This document shows, piece after piece, positions 1-13,000 of a stretch of 64,000 nucleotides of DNA; position 1 is the first letter of the stretch, and every line of letters starts with the position of its first letter. The position numbers and the translations under genes are program-made. The notes beneath the pieces were generated by a model. That model worked only from the letters and a program-made list of their open reading frames with translations, was not told the origin of the DNA and searched no databases. The stretch is from Rhynochetos jubatus (Eukaryota; Chordata; Aves; Eurypygiformes; Rhynochetidae): assembly GCA_027574665.1 (NCBI GenBank), contig CM050655.1, positions 1,984,001 through 2,048,000 of the forward strand, in the 5' to 3' direction.

Positions 1-2400
1 GCAGCAAGGACTTGGTGAAGAGGCAAATGAGGCATTAGTGTTTCTTTTCCTTTTCTTCCTGCTTTAAGAAGCGAGGGAGGGAAAACTGAGCGTTCAGGCC
101 TTGTGGAAGAGGGGATTGTGGAGGGGAAAGGAAATTATACTTCCTTTCCAGTTCTCTGCAGTGACCTGCAGCTGCGTATGAATCTGCAGGGTGGGATGGT
201 ACAATGCGTAAAGTATTGTGTTTTGCAGTTGCTGTGGGCTGAATTTATTGCATCTATTCCATTTGTTACTGAAAAACACACAAAAAACATCTGGCCTCCA
301 ACACCTTCATCTCCGCTGCCAGGTTCCTCCCAGGATCCCCCACGTGTCTTTATCCTCTTTGCGGCATTGTGTTCCCAGAGCCCTCTGCCTTCACACCCCT
401 GTCCTTTCTGCTCAGGTGGCAGGGCAGACGCTCTTCCCAGGAAAGACCTCGCCATGCTCATCTCCATTCTTTTCTCAGCCCTCAGTTAGGTTCCTGGGTC
501 TCTTGTTCCTGCTCCTTCTTCTTCTTCCCAACATTTTTCTCTCTTCCTGTGGGGGTTTGCCCTTCTCTTTCCTCTCAGCCCCTAAGCTCTTCCTTCTACA
601 AAGCTGTGCCATCTGATAGGGTTCAGACTTTACATCTCCCTAAAAAACCTGCCGCCTTTCCACTGTACATCAGGAGAGCTTCCAGTGGCTGTAGCACAAG
701 ATACTGTGGGAGGCTTGATTTTCCTGACAATCCAGCTTTTCTAGCGTGCCAGTTCATATAAAATCAGTCGGCTTGTGACTGATCAGATGTGACGTCCCAT
801 GGGCCTCCTGTTATGGGCAAACAGCAATTCCGTCACATTGGCTGCCTGCACCTTGCTCAGCTCAGCCAAAAGACACATAACACACATCCCCTGCCCTAAA
901 GAACCAACACCAGAAAGGACACAAAGCAAGAGAGCATCTGGTATCAGGGCATCGGTGGTAATGGCTTTGAGGTGTATTGACAAAACATCATGACGCACAC
1001 CCTGCGATGGCTGAATGTCATCCTGGAGTGACTCGCGACTCTTTGTGTGCCACTTGATGAAGTGCTGCTCCAGCTCCAGGAGGCTGCGTTTTAGTGTTTA
1101 TTGTTACTTGTCCTTATTACAGTCCTGCCTGTGGACCAAAAACCAGCAACGTCTTACTGGTGGGGAGCATACAGACAACAGAGTGGGCGAAATCTCAGTT
1201 AGAAATGAGGGACTTTGTGAATACCTTCATGCATAACTTGTGTCTGAGTGCTTGGATTTATCTGAAGTTGCTAGATATTTAAAAACTAGTTGAACTGAAG
1301 TGTGTGTATGTATATCCTAAAAACACAAAGTTTTTTCCTTCCACATCTTTGCACATTTAAATCCTGTTAACACAGCAATTGCACGAAGGGGTGAACACAT
1401 CTCCTGCTCATCAGGTACTTCATTGCTTTCTGTTTTCTCAGTAGAAGTCTAGCTCTGCGAGGCGCACGAGAGAAATGAAGCGTGGAGAGGCGATGGCTTT
1501 TCTCTATTAGAAGTATACCCAAACACAGATGTACTCAGATACCATGATAATGAGTATGTTGGGAGAGCTTAAGCAAGGCAGATACTCTGGTTTTACTTGA
1601 CTTTACCTTGGTTCAGGGCATGGCTGAAAGGAAGACACAGCCTCTGACTTGCCACTTGAAGTTAGACTTGTTGCAGTGGGAAGATAAGTTTCGTGATGCT
1701 TCTCCTTGTAGAAGGGACACAGGTGGTGCAACTCTTGTTTTGCTGCTTCTTAACCGACTCTGACAAGGTATCTCCGAGTTGCAGCTTGCCTTGGCATGAA
1801 GAGCTCGTGCGGCCTTTTTTTGGCAGTGGCACAGTGATCTGTTGTGGGGTGGATATTGTCTTGCTGCCCAGCAGTCTTTCATTAGAGAAGTCCCAAGGGA
1901 ACGCTAACCATCCATCTTATTTCCCTCCACTCATTTCCTAGATTTATTAATGTGCCTGCAGGAGGGCATGCACCGTCAAGGAGTGTTTCCTGCAGGCATG
2001 GAGAGCCTGAATACCGGAGCACATTAGCTAGTAATTGCAGGTATGTTATGTGTGCCACTGCTGTTTGTTAGGGATTAGGCACTGGGGAAAATGACATTTG
2101 GCTCTGGGTGGCGGTGGACCTGACCTCTGCTCCAGTCGTGTGGAAAGCAGCTGCTCTACCTTCTGCTTCACAAGTGTTGTTTTCTCATCAACCATGGTGG
2201 CAGCTACTTCAAGAGCATGTGTTGTCCATGACTAGAAACAAATTATCACTTCTCTCTTAGATCCCCCACTCTTTTTTTTTTCCTTTGGACAAGGATGTCT
2301 ATTACTGTTTTTCAGGTAGGCAAGCAAGTCCACAAGTGACATCATCAAGAAAATCACTTTTTAATTTTGTGCCATTACTCTTGCACAGACACAGCAGGGT
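1..2400 (+). other. PRKG1 upstream intron, no gene seen
   Basis: Intronic by position relative to the exon at 21316. A pyrimidine-rich stretch runs through about 410-610. Short open frames on both strands show no recognised domain. There is no CpG island, TATA-led first exon or RNA gene that I can support. A juxtaposed acceptor/donor motif at 2315/2316 is reported as a finding. Confidence 0.8.
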
Positions 2401-2419
2401 TTAGGTTTGGTTTTTGATT

Positions 2420-2438
2420 TTGTTGTTGTTGTTGTTGT
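2420..2438 (+). repeat. (TTG)n microsatellite
   Basis: Six perfect TTG units plus a partial one, directly readable. It is short and likely polymorphic; no function is implied. Confidence 0.95.
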
Positions 2439-5400
2439 GAAGGCCAAAAAGAGCTCAAATAAGAAACCACTGGCCAGATACTTAGAGCATCACTTAATAT
2501 GTATAAACGTGGGTTAAGGCATTATCATTTGCAGGTACAAATGGAAAAGCTTCCATAGACAGTGAGGCTGCCCCATCAGCATAGTGAGGACAAATGCATG
2601 GGAGACCTGACTGAAATTGGGCAGAGCCGGGTACATGAATCCGTGACTTTCAAATTTTACATCCGGAGCACAGTGGCTCTTTTCTCACTCTTTGTTTTGA
2701 CTGTGAATTCCACTGGAAATTCCATTTATGAGCTGCAGAGGACTCTTTCCATTATAGGTTTAATCAAGATGAACCTGTTTCCACTTGTTCTTCAACATTT
2801 TCTGCCACAAAATATTCCTGATGTGGTCTCTGACAGGCAAATGTTATAAACTGGAGCCACATTATTTGATTAACAAGCTCACTGAATTTAGTGGCCACAA
2901 AAATTTTGGCTGCGTGCTGAAGAAGTACTGAAGAAAGCTACTGTTGAAATACATTCGAGCAGTCTTCTAGAGCATTGTGGCAGAGTTGTTGAATGGATGC
3001 AAAGTGTATGACTATGTAGCAAACAAAATGTAAAGCTTCATGAACTTGTACCCTGTTTGCATTGTATAGGATCTGGAAGTGTAAGTTAGGGCAACCCAAC
3101 TTAGCAGCAGATGTCTTAAGGACAGTCAAGACAGCTGTGTAAAATGTGAGCACTTGTGTGTCGTACCAAGAAGGTACCAAGTCTTTGCAGAAGTTTTTTG
3201 AAGTTTCAGTGTATGCTGGAGGAGCCTTATGAGGCTTGGCTGCTATATCTGAATAGTGCCCGAAATTCAAAAAAATTGCATATTGCACTTGCATGGTTGG
3301 AAAACTTTGGTTCTGTTACCTGTTCTGATTTTGTTGGTCAGCAGTTGTATTTTTTGACTTTGTTCATACTGAGGAAATTATGTTGTCATGGGGAGATACA
3401 TCTTTTTCCAAGCTTCTTAATGGAATTTTTGTCAATTCAGTTGAAGAATATGATGCACAAAAAGCTGACTTGATGTCAGGTTGTTTGCTCTGTAGCTCCT
3501 TCAGAGTTGCCATGGCTCTCCGTTTGACTTCTTGGTACAAAATGTGAAAGGTGAGAGGGGACATCACACCTTAAATGACAAGTGTCCGCAGCCTGACATC
3601 AAATCACTCAGGCCACCAAGAGATAGGCAAGGCAGAACTGAAGGCTGCCTGGTCCTAAGCCTGGACCCTTGTCATCACCCACTGATGCTTGAGATCCATC
3701 GCTGGGGGACAAGCAGCGCTATGCCTCTCTCAGACTCCTCCACAGGTTTTCTTCCTTCCACCATCATCATCTGCTTGTTTTAAGCCTTTCTTGTGCGCTA
3801 CACGTTTTTGAAAGACCTAAAAGTCTGGTTTTTTATCTGTATTTGTGATCCTGAGATTGCTCAGACACCGCCATTTAGAGCATTGATACCATTTTCTCTG
3901 TATTGCTTTGTAGACTCAAGCGCACTTTCCTGCAGTACATACACTGAGAATAAAAGACAGCTGGCTCAACAAATTAGCGTGAAAGCATTGGAGAAAAACT
4001 GTAGAATATGTGTGGTTTTTTGAGTAAAAAGCTGTACTTTTGTTGCCCATGGCTTTTAAAAAAGTATCTGTTGCGCAGGGATGGATTCTGAGAAGTTAAA
4101 ACAGTTGTCTATTTGTGCATTCATCTAAAGAGGTAAATGAGATGCCACATTGGCGGAGATCTGTCTGTATGATAAAACTTCAGCAGGCAGGATTTGATGT
4201 AAGAGATTTTGGAAGAAACCCAGAATCATTCTGTGTAGCCCTAATCCTAATAAATGGTAATTTTCATCACCAAATGTTTTCCTTCACATGCTACAGGTGT
4301 CCAGGTATGCAATCCTATTAAAAAAAAAAAAGAAAAAAAAGGCAAAAATACTCTGAAGGTTTCTGATGCTTTTTAAAAAAGAATCTCAAAATGCCCAACC
4401 TTATTTTTGTTCACTCTCCAAAAAGGCTTTTCTTAGAAGCAGCCTCCATTCTGAATGCAGTTGGTTGAAACCTGCCTTTTACTGACAGCCATATCATGTT
4501 GAATGAAATAATCAACCTGTGGCCAATGTGGAATAGCAGCCTCCCAACGTGTCCTCTTTGATTATTCGTGGCTTGGTTCACAGCCAGGCGTAGCTGGGCA
4601 GAGCTCCTTCATGCAAGGCTAAGGTTAAGAGCTCATCCGTACTGCTGGTGCTTCAGCTAAAAACTTAATTTTTACACCCAAGACTTGGGTGAGTGGTCAT
4701 GGTCACTTAACAATAGAGATTTGTTCTGAGGAACAAAAGCAAATCCGCCATCAGAGAATGTAATAAAATGGTGATGCTACAGCTGGTTCCGTACAGCCTC
4801 TAAATATAGGGAGAATAGCATGTAGTAGAGAAAAAATGTTTGCTGAGTTAACTGGGCTATATTTAGGTGCCAAATAAACAGATTTCTGCTTTTGACCCTC
4901 CTCCTCACACCCTCAAAACCGCTTTTTTATACTGTTGCCAAATGTCTTGGTTGTTTGTGGCTTCTGTTCCTTGCAAAAAGAGTAATTCTGAGTGGTAGGG
5001 AAAGGACATCTGTCACAGCTGAAAAGAAAAAAAGGCAAGCTCTTGGGCACACAGTCCCTGTGTCCAGACTGGTCTTCTCCTTGCCCCTTCGCTAGCACTA
5101 CGACCATAGGCTGGTTTAGGTACAAAACTGTTAGTGCTTTAGAAACCCAAAACCCTAAATGCCCGCAAACTTTTCTCTGTGACCAAAGCCCTACTGATCC
5201 ATATAAGAAGTATGAGCTAAAAAATAAGCATCTGCTCTTATATGATGCATTTCACATCACTCTTTTATCTCTCAGCAGGCTCTTTTCCTGGCACTGCTGA
5301 TTGTACAGTTAGCCCTTTATTCATGTATGCATAATTTTTTTTTTTAAAGGAAGCAAAGGCGTAGTTGTCTCGCCAGAACAAATTAGGAGTGGGAGTCTGC

Positions 5401-6349
5401 AGATCCACAACAATCCACTTCTGCCTTTGGCAGGGAGGATTTCATCTGCTGAGCACACTCTGTTTCTTGCAACTTCAAGGGTTGCCAGAGTGCAGCGTGA
5501 AGTTAGTTTGTTCCTTTATTTTTACCTTTTCAGACATACCTGTGCTGTTCACATGTTTTTGCCTCCTGATTTACAAAAGGTTGTGCAGTGTGAGGCAGCC
5601 GCTGTTGTACCTGAAAAGGGGAGAATGCTGGCCAGCACAAGCTTTGAGCTGCCCCCAACACTGCAGGCTTGGATCTATCTAGCTTTCGGTGCTGGTTAAC
5701 CAGCATTGGTAAAGTCTTCGTTTTTCTATCCCAGAGAATATGTTAATTCCTTTGTAAGCACGAGCACTCAGTGATTAGAAATTAGGTTTCATTCCTAATT
5801 AAATAGCGAACTAGAAGGCATAGTCTTTAAGGAAAACAGGACATGTAAAATTCCAGTGCTCTCATTTAAGGGACATTGATTTTTACAGGCAGAGAACCTC
5901 CCCCAAGTTCCCACCTAAATAACAAAACTTGATACAGATATAGGTTAATGACAAACTTATTCAAGGTTTTCTTTTCCTATGAACCTGACAGTAAATCACA
6001 CAACAATCTTTAAAATTGGGTTTATGTCTATTAGAGAGATGCCAAGAGTGCGAAGAGCTGCCAGTTTTGAATAGTTAAAATTCAGGCTAGAAATTTTCTG
6101 TGCATCTTTTATTTTGGGGTTTATTTTTTTCCTAATCCAAAAGCTACGTGCAGCCCAGCTTGATTTTTTGGCAGGTATAGCTGGTCACTTGAGATTTTCT
6201 GCTGCTTATCTTTCCATCTGGGTGTGTTGGGAATATCTGTCCAAAAGAATGAAATAAGAGCACCTGAAAGTAGTAATTCTGCCTGGCACTTCTTTGTTCT
6301 CCTTGACCTCTCTTCCCTCTACAGACTTCTCTGAACTGCCTGGGGGAGA
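2439..6349 (+). other. PRKG1 upstream intron, no gene seen
   Basis: Unannotated intronic sequence. The longest frames (a 118-codon frame at 2938-3294 minus and an overlapping 105-codon frame at 3156-3473 plus) have no domain I recognise and no conserved start. An A-rich tract (11 or more A, one G, 8 A) lies at 4319-4340; the sequence before it does not look like a retrocopied mRNA. Confidence 0.75.
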
Positions 6350-6460
6350 ATCATAGGATCATAGAATGGTTTGTGTTGGAAAGGACCTTAAAGACCATCT
6401 AGTTCCAACCCCCCTGCCATGGGCTGGGACACCCTCCACTAGACTACGTTGCGGTTGAAG
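6350..6460 (-). mobile_element. CR1 LINE 3' fragment (reverse orientation)
   Basis: Starts with atcataggatcatagaatgg and continues with the CR1 3' untranslated consensus in reverse complement: gttggaaaggacctt, catctagttccaac, gggacaccctccactaga. About 110 bp remain, so it is strongly 5'-truncated and non-coding. The right-hand edge is approximate because similarity fades after ctagactacgttgc. Confidence 0.9.
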
Positions 6461-9400
6461 TACAACTGTAAAACTGAAACTCGGGGAGATACCTTCCTCG
6501 GCTGTATTTTTGATTGCACTCGTGTTCTTTGATGTTGGCTCGATGGTGCAGGACAGCCCTCAGCTCTCAGGCATTCACCGGACCTTAGAGGCTGTCGTAG
6601 GAGGATATCAAAGATGAAATGTCATCAGAAATTCAGTTTCCTAATCAGGTTCAGTTGAGGAATTTCTTGAGTATTGTGGTTTCAACACAAGTCACAGCAT
6701 TTAACTGTAAATGCTGCAATTTGGATTGGTTTGGATGGGATTTCTGTGTTTGCTTGTTCATTTGCTGCCTTCGTCAGAGTCCTGGATGGGCTTTTTGCAG
6801 TGCCAGCATCTCCATAGGCACTATCAGCTCTGTAATTTAAGCAGCTTTACACACAGGCCTCTCTACATTTGCCTGTGGCATAATAATCTGTATGATCATA
6901 AAACCTGTTTATTTTGAAATTCTTGTTTACTGGATAAAGATTAAAAAATGTCTAACTGGCTCTAACAAAACTGAGGAAGATTTGGGCACTGTCAGCTTCT
7001 ATGTTATTGAATCTTAACTGACCTCCTCAATAATTTCTGTTAAAGTGTCTATCATTGGGGCACCATTTCAATACGGGAAGATGGCAGAGGCAACGATTTT
7101 GTTCTGGGGATCCAGGTTAAGCACGTGAAACCCTTCTGCTTCTCGCTCCAACCCCCTTTGCTGTTCTCGGCAGTTTATTTCCTTGCCCACAAGATAATGC
7201 AAAGCTATCTCCGTGCTTGACAGCCAAGCAGGATTCATAGCTGTGGTTTATCCAAACAACCTGTAAAAATGTTACAGAGTGTTTAAAAAATAATAGTTGT
7301 TATGCAAGTGAAGAACAAATGAACACTTGTATTCCTGTTCTCCTCAGTGTACACAAAATTGTGTACATACCTGAACTCAGATTGGAGGGGAAAAGACATT
7401 ATTCAGAGAATTTCTTTTCCCTCACTGAAAGGGACTGTCTAAATAAAAGACTCTGTTTTAATAATACAGCAATGTTAGGGCTCCACAGGCTGCATACCAG
7501 TTACTTGACCTTTATAAATGGAACAGCATTGTATCTCTATTGCAGAAATACCCGGAAAGTAGCATGCAGATTTATTAACCACCATACAAAGACACTGTTC
7601 AATTTTATTCCTTGAGCAGAAAGGCAGATTGTCAAAATGGGATTTGAACAGAATAGCACCATGTATACCGGCTCTCTTGGATCGCTGCCCAAAAAATGCA
7701 GATACATATACATAAACCTGGCAGATGAAACCTGACTATTGTATTCCTAAGGTCTCTTGCCATGGATCTGAGGAGGAGTACTTGCATGAGTATGGGAGGA
7801 AAGAGGTGCCATGATGTGCTGAGCACCTGGTGAAGTTAATGCCGCCAACTACTGAACTCACGCTATAGAGAAACAAAAACACTGGAAGCCAAATCTTAAT
7901 GTTGCTTTTAGCATCTGTTTAGGAACATTACACCTAAAATTTTAGAGAGCTTTTGTCCGAAGGGACACCAGGAATACCCAAGATTAAATAGCTGGGGATT
8001 TTATTATTGTACTAGAGGGGGAAAATTGACACCAGCAACCCAAACGAAATAGTTACATTAGCTGGAAGGGGTGGATGCCTGTTCTCAGTGTTTCATAACT
8101 GGAGAAACTCAGCAAGTTTTCATTTCTAGAGTGAATCTGTGTCGAGACACAAGTAAAATTAAAGTGCATTTCCAAAGAAGCGTCTGTGTATCATAGGTAG
8201 CTAAAAACATTTCGTTAGGCAAACAGGTGTTTCATTCAAGACAGGTGAATCTGGCATGACCCAGTGGGTGGCCTGCACAATGTATGTATAAGGGTAGATA
8301 AACTGAAGTCCATTGGAAATAAAGGATGTTTCAAACTTGCTGTAAAGGCAGATGTGAAAGTGCAGGTCCCTAGGCGAATAACACAGCGCATAGAGTTCGG
8401 CTGCTGCTTCTTGGTATTGTCACGGAGTTTTCTTTTAGCTCGGGCAGCTGTTGTGTTTGCTAGCTGAGAGAAGATAATAAGCTCAATTTAGAATTTACAA
8501 AAAAACCCTGAACGTTCTGATATTTGTTCACTAACTTTAAAGGTTTGTGTGTTTTTGTTCCATAAGCTCACTGAAGGGAGGTGCTTTCTCAGGAGTTTCA
8601 GTGCCAGTTACTCATTGCTCATTGGTTTAACACACGCTTGGGCTGATCTTTCTAATCATGTTCTGCTCATGAATGTGCACTATATTAGCATATATATGCA
8701 AAGACCTTGTATCTGCTTTTGACTTTGAAACAAAGAACTGTCTTTGAGCATCCTTAAACTGTATCTTTAACTGTCTGAGCATGTTTAAAATGCACTTAAA
8801 TGTCTTTCAAGTAACTCTTTTTAGGTCTGTCAGGGTTAAACTGGATCTGAAATTGTTTTAGCTCACTCCAGTAGTTTCTCTTTCCTATACCAAAATAACT
8901 TGGCTCCTTGGCACGCACATTTTCTCCATCTCTTGTTAGCAATTACTGTGTATTCCTTCATGTAAGTATTTCCTAAACACAGACTGTGGAGCATGGAACA
9001 AACTCAAAATGTGGAAGAATTGTAGTGGCGCTTTTCAGAAAGTGAACATAACTGCATTCCTAGTCTTGTAAAATATTTGGGGCAGAGGCAATGAACCGTT
9101 TCCCTAGAGAGCCACATGTGCTCTGTCAGAAGGTTCACTGTTTCCATCTTATTGTGATGCACTGATTTACTGTTCTGCTTTTTTGTGGGTGACTTTCCCC
9201 CCTTTTCCACGAAATCTGATACACATACCTCTGCTACTTCCTTCTTCTTCTCCTGTTTTTGCACGTTAAACCCTCAGGGTCAGAAGGACTCCTTGCAGCA
9301 CCGTTTCCAAGCCGGCCATGCTTTTCTTCAGACCTTTGCCTCCTGGCCTGGGACTCTGCTTTCTGCTTCTCTCCTGTGGCAGGCTATGGTTTCTGGTGTG

Positions 9401-12400
9401 CTTGGGCTGCTGTTTGCAGCAGGTCTCAATGGACTACCTGATGGAAGCAGGGAAAGAGTAAGGGGCAGGAACTTGGGGGTGGGGGGGCAGGAGGGGAGAA
9501 ACTATTTGAGAAGATGCAGAAGTGTAGGAGCCTGATGGAGGATCTGAGGGGTGGAAGGAAAGAGAAAAGGAAATGATGATGCAATGCACTAGGATTTTCA
9601 AGTGAGGTACTTCGGTGAAAAAAAGGAAGATGATCCAGAGCTGTAATGGGAGCAAGCTTTTCTGAGTTTGAAGATGGTGTGGGAAGGTGATGAGACGTAA
9701 GGGTGTGGGAAATTGGGAAGTAAGTACAGGACAGTAATACAAGGAAAAGAAAATAATCCTCAAAGTACATTAGGCATGTGAGCAAACTTTTCTGGTGGTA
9801 TGACGCAGATGAAGGTAACTTAATTCTGTGCCCTCTTCTGGCTTTTCTGTCACAGATCTCAGCTGTGAGACCTGTTTCTTCTCTCTGGTGCCCCCATTTA
9901 GAGCCTTCCTATGAACCAAAGGTTTTCTATTAAGGACCTGAGCAGCAGAATGGCACCACATTTTTATTATAAATTATGGGAAGCAAGGGTATTGATAACT
10001 GCTCATAGCTATAGCATGTGTTGTAGGTGCTCTTAAATCACTACACAGCAAACGGCTTGATCTGCCATACATCAGACATTAAAAATATTTTGGGAAATAA
10101 AAAACTCAGAAAGACTGAGTTCTTGTTAGCAGTCTTGCAAGTGTTATCTTCATTTCGATTTCACCCGATGCAACAAATCTGAGATCCAGGACATCATTTT
10201 GTAATGGTGGGTTGGTTTTCCAGGCCCTACCATGTGAGGTTGTGTAAGGTGACCATCCCAGAGGCTTGAGGATTAAAGATACAATCCTTCCTAAAGCTTT
10301 TGAAGCTGTCTTGTGTTACCCTCAGTGGGATTTGAGTAATCTTGATCTTTTCTCTAATGTGTGATTCCTTGCTCTTTCAAATCCTCATTGCTCTATGCAT
10401 TCATGGATTTACCTACTGACAAATCAGTATGTGCCTGTATCCTTTCCTGTAGTATCTGAACCATCCCATCCCCGTTTACCCAGGGTCTTTGCATTTGCTG
10501 TGGTTGAAAGGCAATTCCCACCGTCCCCTAGTGAGACAGCGACAAGCTGCAGGTGCCTTTCACGTACCCTGTCTCTGAGAACGGAGCCTTGTTTGCTGTC
10601 TGCAGAGCCTGTCCTGTGACAGCAGATATGTGTGCTTCCCATCACTCACGTCTCAGCAGAATGAATCTTGAGTATTCCGGTCCTATTAAAGGAATGGCTT
10701 TCTTGGCTTGCCAAAGGAGATAGGATAACAATCTGCCTAATGCACATTGCTGTCTAGCCTCAAGAAACTAGCAGTGTTCTGTTTCTCATTGAAATGGTCC
10801 TCCTAGTAAAGAGGAGAACTTTCCCTTGGGAATACCTCAACATCTCCCACGCTGGGATATCAGCTTGCTGGGCTGTAACCCCAGTGGGTTACAGCTGCTC
10901 ATAGGGGCAGGTTACCTTTACTGAGTGACCTCCAAAACTTGAGTCATTTCCCCAGTGAACTTGCCATTCCTGTGCTTTTCCCGGGCAGGAAACGTTTGTG
11001 TTGCTGCATCCTTTGTTCACCTTTATGTGTCCATTCCTGTCGTGTTCCTTAGAGACAAGTGATGCCATGAAATGTGAGTTTACTAGTATGCTGCTTGTGC
11101 AAAATTATCCTCCCACTTGCAAGAACTATGACATTTCCTCCTGGAAATGTTCAGCTTCTCTGGAGGGCAGTGATTTTGGTCAAAGAAGGGCTGTTTCATA
11201 AAGTCCTTAAAAGCTCTTCAGCTTTTCCTTACTTTCCATCTGAATTTGGCGCCCTTCTTCTTATGTCATATTTGTCACTACTGGTCTTCAAAATAGATCT
11301 TTCAAGTTCTTTCTGATGTGTTTATATGTGGCTTGATGGGGTGGAATAAGTTGGCAGGCATCCCTAGAATTTGTCTCATATAGTTCCTGGGAATCAAGGA
11401 TTTCTCTGAATCCCCAGCCCATCTCCTCTTGCCTCCTGTAGATTGTCCTTTACTAATAGTCTGAGACTTTATGAACACTTTGCCCCGAGGCTGCAACTTT
11501 CCAAGGTTAGGGTCCCGTAGGCTTTTTTGTGAGAAGTCAGCTTCTCCAGAGGTAGTCACCTTGTGCTGCTCTCATGCCTGCTATCTAGCCGGGCATCCTT
11601 GCTGTGGCCTCTAGACCGCAGTCACACTGGTAGCACCGGTCTGTGAGGACAATGCTGATAGCTATGTCCTTCTGCTTCAGTGTTTCTGGACCTTTTTGTG
11701 GTTTCAGCCAAAGGCAGCATCACAAGCCTGGGGTTCTTGGTAGACGTCCTAAAACAAGATTAGCAAAAGCATTTCTGAACAAAAAAGCTCTTACATGAGG
11801 CAGTTGCTGCCAGGGTATTCTTCAAAGCTCAGCACGATAGTGACAGTCAATGCACATGCAGTGGAAATACAAATTAGAAGATAATACTTTCACAGTGACA
11901 ATCTCTCCCTGATCTGACTTTGAAGGGAAAGAAGCTGTCAGTGGTACCACCCTGCTATGAGCCCCAGCCTCCCCGCTTTTCCACAGACACCTTACGAGCT
12001 TCCTGCTGCTGTTCTTTCTCCATGTAAAAACTGCCAAGTTGTATGGTTGTTTGGAGTTCATATCATCTGCCAGAAGGTGCTTTCCCGGCTGCAGTCTGGT
12101 ATATTAGCAGGCTAGACAGAGCCTGCCTGACCGTGCTCCCACAACTCCGCTCAGGATTCCTGTATCCTGAAGTGACCCTTCTGGACGTAGGTACCTTGGC
12201 AGTGCTTGCCTTTAAATCCCTTCGGGCTGCTCCGTGGCTCTCAGTTTGGGGGAGGGTATGTTATTTAGATAATCCCATACATCTTTCAAATGTTTATGTC
12301 TCAAAGCATATCTGCCAATATGGGTCCTTTTACTGACTCGTAAAGCAGGAAGAAATATTTCTCTCTAAAATCCCTACGAATATTTATTGAAAGACTAAGG

Positions 12401-13000
12401 CTCCAAGCACTTGTCTGCATTTGGCTGTCATACACCTATGGAATTTAAGATGGGGACTTCTCCAGGTGGCTGAAAAGCAAAAGAGCCGAAGCAACATTCC
12501 TAATGACAGTAACATCCATCAGAAGTGTTAGGTGAATCAGAGTAAGTGATGTTAAATCTCTGTCACTTTTTCCCCCCCCATACATCACATTTTCTGTGAA
12601 ACCCCATCCTAAACTTACACTGGAAGCAGCTATATATTTACACTGTCGTGACAGCGTTCGCTTTTGATGTTCTTATGCCAAGGAGGAGCAAAGTGCTTTT
12701 GCAGAGCGCATTCATTTTGCTGGACAACAGTGCATTTAGAAATCCTTGCGATGTGTTAGTAGCCTCTAATCCAAGAGACGAGAATGAGCTGTCTCTGCTC
12801 AGAGGATCTCTAATTGGATTTCTGCATCTATTTAAATTAGGTTATCATCCACTTGGCAGATTTCCTGCTTATTCCACCAGAACGAAGCCCATCTCCACAG
12901 CGGCTATCAGTAACTTTCTTCTCCAGGGCATCTGAATGCAGTTCTCTGTCCACAGGTTCATTTATCACTATGAAGCCATGCAGACCTCAGACTATGTTAA
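6461..13000 (+). other. PRKG1 upstream intron, no gene seen
   Basis: No gene, RNA or recognised mobile element found. It holds a G-run cluster at 9462-9496, a markedly purine-rich plus strand at about 9440-9760 (which explains the long Leu/Ser/Pro-rich minus-strand frames there), and a perfect 10-bp hairpin at 10872-10895. Confidence 0.75.
9440..9760 (+). repeat. Purine-rich low-complexity tract
   Basis: The plus strand is dominated by A and G over roughly 300 bases, with runs such as gaaagagaaaaggaaatg and aaaaaaaggaag, and it begins with four G runs. Overlapping minus-strand frames of 109 and 119 codons are low-complexity products of this bias, not genes. Edges are by eye. Confidence 0.6.

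Noticed and set aside
2938-3473. Overlapping 118-codon (minus) and 105-codon (plus) frames, considered as a DNA-transposon remnant
   Set aside because: No transposase motif or terminal inverted repeats could be found.
4090-4340. A-rich tract that could be the tail of a processed pseudogene
   Set aside because: The preceding sequence has no long frame or recognisable mRNA, and I see no flanking target duplication.
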